From contig JBAWWI010000004.1 of the NCBI GenBank assembly GCA_037146835.1, forward strand, positions 1 through 49,599: DNA of 49,599 nucleotides, written 5' to 3'. The translations under genes were made by a program, and so were the position numbers. Every line of letters starts with the position of its first letter. The stretch's first letter is position 1. Positions 47,050 to 49,599 of the stretch are shown piece by piece. The DNA comes from IMCC26256 sp037146835 (lineage in GTDB: Bacteria > Actinomycetota > Acidimicrobiia > IMCC26256). The notes under the pieces are model-generated. The model ran no database searches. It had not been told where the DNA came from and saw nothing but the letters and a program-made list of their open reading frames with translations.

Positions 47050-48609
47050 ATGTTGTCGAGTCAAGCAAGAGTTTTGGGTGAGTTCCTAGTAGAGCGCCAT
47101 GTCTTATCGAGAGATGACTTAGCGATAGCGATGGCTGAGGCTCGGAGACAGAGCGAGCCGATTACTCAGGTTCTAATCCGAAATGGTTTAGTAGGCGAGA
47201 AAGACCTCACCGCTGCTCTAGCGGAGACAGTTGGACTGCGCTTCATTGACTTCACTGAGACGCCTCTTCACCCAGAAGCAGCGACAACGATTCCTGAGTC
47301 AGTTGCGCGCGAGTACTTGGCTGTAGGTGTCGACTTTGATGGGCCGCGCCTCATTGTTGCGTTTGCGGACCCAGGCAACGATGCTGGAGTTGTGGCCGTT
47401 GGTCAGGCAACTGGATACGAGATTGTTGCTGCTGCCGGTAGTCGCTACGAGATAGGGCATGCGCTCGATCAAATCTTCGGTGTGGCCAGCGTGGCTCAGC
47501 AGGGGAGCGGCGGCCTCGAGAACCCAGATGGTGTACCTGTATTAGATGTAAATGAATTGCTCGCAATGGTTATCGAGCGCGGGGGATCCGACCTCCACCT
47601 CACTGCAGGATCTGCGCCTGTTATCCGGGTTAACGGAGAACTCAAGCCGGTTGACGGGATTGAGCCTCTAAACGGCTCGCAGATTAGAGAGATCATCTAC
47701 GCGATTCTTACCCAGAAGCAGCGTGAGAAGTTTGAGAGCGAACTCGAACTCGACGCGAGCTACACGCTCCCAGGGCGCAGCCGATTCAGGCTCAATGTAT
47801 TCCTCCAGCGCGACTCGGTCGGCGCAGTTATGCGCGCGATTCCATTTGAGATTGTGGAGTTGGCAAGTCTTGGGCTTCCCGCAGCGGTTGAGCGCTTCGC
47901 CGATCTCCCACGAGGTCTTGTTCTCGTAACTGGCCCTACTGGATCAGGAAAATCAACCACGCTTGCATCCTTGATCGATATCGTGAATAAGACCAAGGCT
48001 CTTCACATCATGACTGTGGAGGACCCGATCGAGTTCCTCCACACGCATAAGAAGTCTGTTGTGAACCAGCGTGAGGTAGGGGAGGACACTCATTCTTTCT
48101 CGAACGCTCTTCGCCATGTTCTGCGTCAGGACCCAGATGTAATCCTTGTGGGCGAGATGCGCGACCTCGAGACAATCTCAACTGCACTCACCGCTGCTGA
48201 GACAGGGCACCTTGTATTTGCGACGCTTCACACCCAGGATGCTCCTCAATCCATTGACCGCATTATTGATGTGTTCCCTGCTCATCAGCAGCAGCAGATT
48301 CGTGTGCAGCTAGCCGCATCGCTGCAGGGGATAGTGACCCAGCAATTGATCCCCACCAGCGACGGCAAGGGCCGAGCGGTAGCAGCAGAGATACTCGCCG
48401 CCACACCGGCAGTTCGAAACCTCATACGTGAAGGCAAGGTGCACCAGATTTACTCGGTCATGCAGGCTGGCGCCAAGCACGGCATGGTCACCATGGACCA
48501 GAGCCTTGCAGCGCTAGTGCGCGAGGGGAAGATCTCTCGTGAGATTGCATTTGAGCGATGCACCAACGAAGAAGATTTGAAGCGCCTGATCCAAAGCGGA
48601 GGTTTCTGA
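47050..48609 (+). CDS. pilT: Type IV pilus twitching motility ATPase PilT with N-terminal MshEN-type domain
   Basis: PilT powers pilus retraction. The 519-residue protein is about 160 residues longer than usual. Its first ~150 residues match an MshEN/T2SSE N-terminal domain (VLGEFLVERHVLSRDDLAIA, ADPGNDAGVVAVGQATGY). The rest is a standard PilT with GGSDLHLTAGSAPVIRVNGE, Walker A GPTGSGKSTTLASL, Asp box MTVEDPIEF, VGEMRDLET, and the retraction-type motif TLHTQDAPQSIDRIIDVFP. ATG 47050 has GGGAGG 7 bases upstream; ATG 47029 and GTG 46999 are alternatives. pilC begins one base after its stop. Confidence 0.9.
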   Translation: MLSSQARVLGEFLVERHVLSRDDLAIAMAEARRQSEPITQVLIRNGLVGEKDLTAALAETVGLRFIDFTETPLHPEAATTIPESVAREYLAVGVDFDGPRLIVAFADPGNDAGVVAVGQATGYEIVAAAGSRYEIGHALDQIFGVASVAQQGSGGLENPDGVPVLDVNELLAMVIERGGSDLHLTAGSAPVIRVNGELKPVDGIEPLNGSQIREIIYAILTQKQREKFESELELDASYTLPGRSRFRLNVFLQRDSVGAVMRAIPFEIVELASLGLPAAVERFADLPRGLVLVTGPTGSGKSTTLASLIDIVNKTKALHIMTVEDPIEFLHTHKKSVVNQREVGEDTHSFSNALRHVLRQDPDVILVGEMRDLETISTALTAAETGHLVFATLHTQDAPQSIDRIIDVFPAHQQQQIRVQLAASLQGIVTQQLIPTSDGKGRAVAAEILAATPAVRNLIREGKVHQIYSVMQAGAKHGMVTMDQSLAALVREGKISREIAFERCTNEEDLKRLIQSGGF

Positions 48610-48610
48610 G

Positions 48611-49599
48611 ATGACAAGTACATTTACGTATCGAGTGCGCGATAGCGCTGGCAAGGTCGTTGAGGGAAAGCTTGAGGGCGCTGATGAGGCGCTCGTCGTA
48701 CGCAAACTCCGCGAGATGGGCTACACCCCAATCACTGTCACGCGCCGCGACTCCTCGCGCCTGCAATCTGATATCAAGATCCCAGGGATGAGTGGGCGCG
48801 TTGCGCTCAAAGACGTAGCCGTACTGTCGAGACAGTTCGCAACGATGATCAACTCCGGGCTCTCGCTCTTGAGGGCACTCTCTATTCTCTCAGAGCAGAC
48901 CGAGAACGCGTCGCTAGCACGAATGATTGGCGAGGTTCGTCAAGATGTCGAGCGCGGCTCTTCTCTCTCGGCTTCTTTGGCTCGCCACCCAAAGGCTTTC
49001 AACCGCCTCTACATCTCGATGGTTCGATCTGGCGAGGTTGGCGGATCGCTTGATGCGGTATTGATGCGCCTAGCGGACACGATAGAGAGCCAAGTCGAAC
49101 TTCACCGCAAGGTTAAGTCGGCCATGACCTATCCAGTCGTTGTCTTCTCTTTGGTTGTATTCATCGCATCTGCGATGCTGCTATTCATTGTTCCTCAATT
49201 CAAGGGAATTTATGTCGAGCTAGGTGGAACGCTTCCTCTCCCGACTCGAATTCTCATCAGCATCTCCGATGTAGTGAAGAAGTATTTTCCGATGCTCATC
49301 CTCTTCTCGGGGGTCGGGGGTTGGTTCCTACGTCGCTGGGCTCACTCCCCCAAGGGGAGGCCCACTTGGGATGCATTCGTATTGAAGGTTCCAGTCTTCG
49401 GGCTGCTTGCTCGCAAGGGTGCACTCGCACGGTTTGCCCGCACGCTTGCAGCCTTGACCCGCTCCGGTGTGGGAATCCTCGAGGCTCTAGAGATTGTCGC
49501 TGATACCGCCGGGAACGAAGTGGTCTCGCTCGCGCTTAGGGATACTCAACGTGCGGTCAAACAGGGCGACACGCTCGCTCGTCCGCTTAGTCAGCACGA
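48611..49599 (+). CDS. pilC: Type IV pilus inner-membrane platform protein PilC (3' end outside window)
   Basis: The open frame runs off the window after 329 codons; the complete gene probably has about 400. The N-terminal MTSTFTYRVRDSAGKVVEG and the first GspF domain (LSRQFATMINSGLSLLRAL, FNRLYISMVRSGEVGGSLDAVL) are visible. Then come a transmembrane segment (YPVVVFSLVVFIASAMLLF), VPQFKGIYVELGGTLPLPTR, another helix, and the start of the second GspF domain (FARTLAALTRSGVGILEALE). The protein anchors the PilB and PilT motors. ATG 48611 lies one base after the pilT stop. Confidence 0.94.
   Translation, partial: MTSTFTYRVRDSAGKVVEGKLEGADEALVVRKLREMGYTPITVTRRDSSRLQSDIKIPGMSGRVALKDVAVLSRQFATMINSGLSLLRALSILSEQTENASLARMIGEVRQDVERGSSLSASLARHPKAFNRLYISMVRSGEVGGSLDAVLMRLADTIESQVELHRKVKSAMTYPVVVFSLVVFIASAMLLFIVPQFKGIYVELGGTLPLPTRILISISDVVKKYFPMLILFSGVGGWFLRRWAHSPKGRPTWDAFVLKVPVFGLLARKGALARFARTLAALTRSGVGILEALEIVADTAGNEVVSLALRDTQRAVKQGDTLARPLSQH

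Noticed and set aside
1..49599. Mobile elements, phage, defence systems, tRNA or rRNA genes
   Set aside because: I looked through the gaps between genes, all shorter than 300 bases, and saw no transposase, integrase, defence gene or cloverleaf-like sequence. A covariance-model search such as tRNAscan-SE would be decisive for RNA genes.

Overview
The window looks like a single contiguous piece of an actinobacterial chromosome, most likely class Acidimicrobiia or a close relative, with GC that I judge by eye to be in the mid-fifties. The evidence is the gene content and order: a mycothiol ligase (mshC), a phosphatidylinositol-mannoside cluster (pgsA-patA-pimA) beside thrS and a HIT protein, an F420-dependent NADP reductase, lspA-rluD-dnaE, and the run pdxST-yebC-ruvCAB-yajC-secDF-relA-hisS-aspS-rarA-alaS-ruvX-mltG-aroE. 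The same order is known from Mycobacterium and Streptomyces relatives. After aroE comes a type IV pilus block (DUF4388-pilB-pilT-pilC), an arrangement I associate with deep-branching actinobacteria. I saw no tRNA, rRNA, CRISPR array, prophage, transposon or island of foreign composition. The species assignment is inference.

Layout. 1-2037: a DksA/TraR-like protein (cut at its 5' end), lspA and an RluA-family pseudouridine synthase. 2008-4030, minus strand: apbE (flavin transferase) and two small exported low-complexity proteins, one with a collagen-like Gly-X-Thr tract. 4231-6284: an OmpR-type response regulator and histidine kinase, divergent from that unit. 6348-8006: an Rrf2 regulator and an alkaline-phosphatase-superfamily enzyme that diverge from overlapping promoters. 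8288-13711: dnaE1, npdG, mshC. 13744-19884: thrS and the PIM lipid cluster, including an unrecognised membrane protein. 20038-22586: lemA, htpX and a DUF3048 lipoprotein. 22681-25463: vitamin B6 synthase (pdxS, pdxT), yebC and a Bcp peroxiredoxin. 25593-27795: ruvCAB. 28009-30880: yajC-secD-secF. 31024-43786: relA, three aminoacyl-tRNA synthetases (hisS, aspS, alaS), rarA, two small membrane proteins, ruvX, mltG and aroE. 44006-49599: DUF4388 protein, pilB, pilT and a pilC cut by the window end.

Working logic. Most genes are housekeeping and tightly packed, with many 4-base ATGA/GTGA overlaps that indicate translational coupling. Coding is almost all on the plus strand; only the apbE unit and the Rrf2 gene are on the minus strand. 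Redox and thiol functions recur (mycothiol, F420, Bcp, Rrf2, ApbE), as do envelope functions (lspA, PIM lipids, Sec, mltG, pili).

The most notable signals are these. (1) A recurrent TANNNT box lies 6-8 bases before the start codon of many first-in-unit genes that have no Shine-Dalgarno sequence, which predicts leaderless mRNAs; a sub-family reads TAGGGTCAC. (2) The Rrf2 gene and its neighbour share overlapping -10 boxes in opposite directions. (3) The apbE unit contains two related acidic, low-complexity exported proteins next to a two-component system. (4) PilT is fused to an N-terminal MshEN-type domain. (5) In-frame Gly/Ser/Thr/Glu/Ala tandem repeats interrupt or extend core proteins (ThrS, PatA, SecD). 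None of these amounts to a clearly new system; the apbE/collagen-like/two-component locus is the best candidate for undescribed biology.
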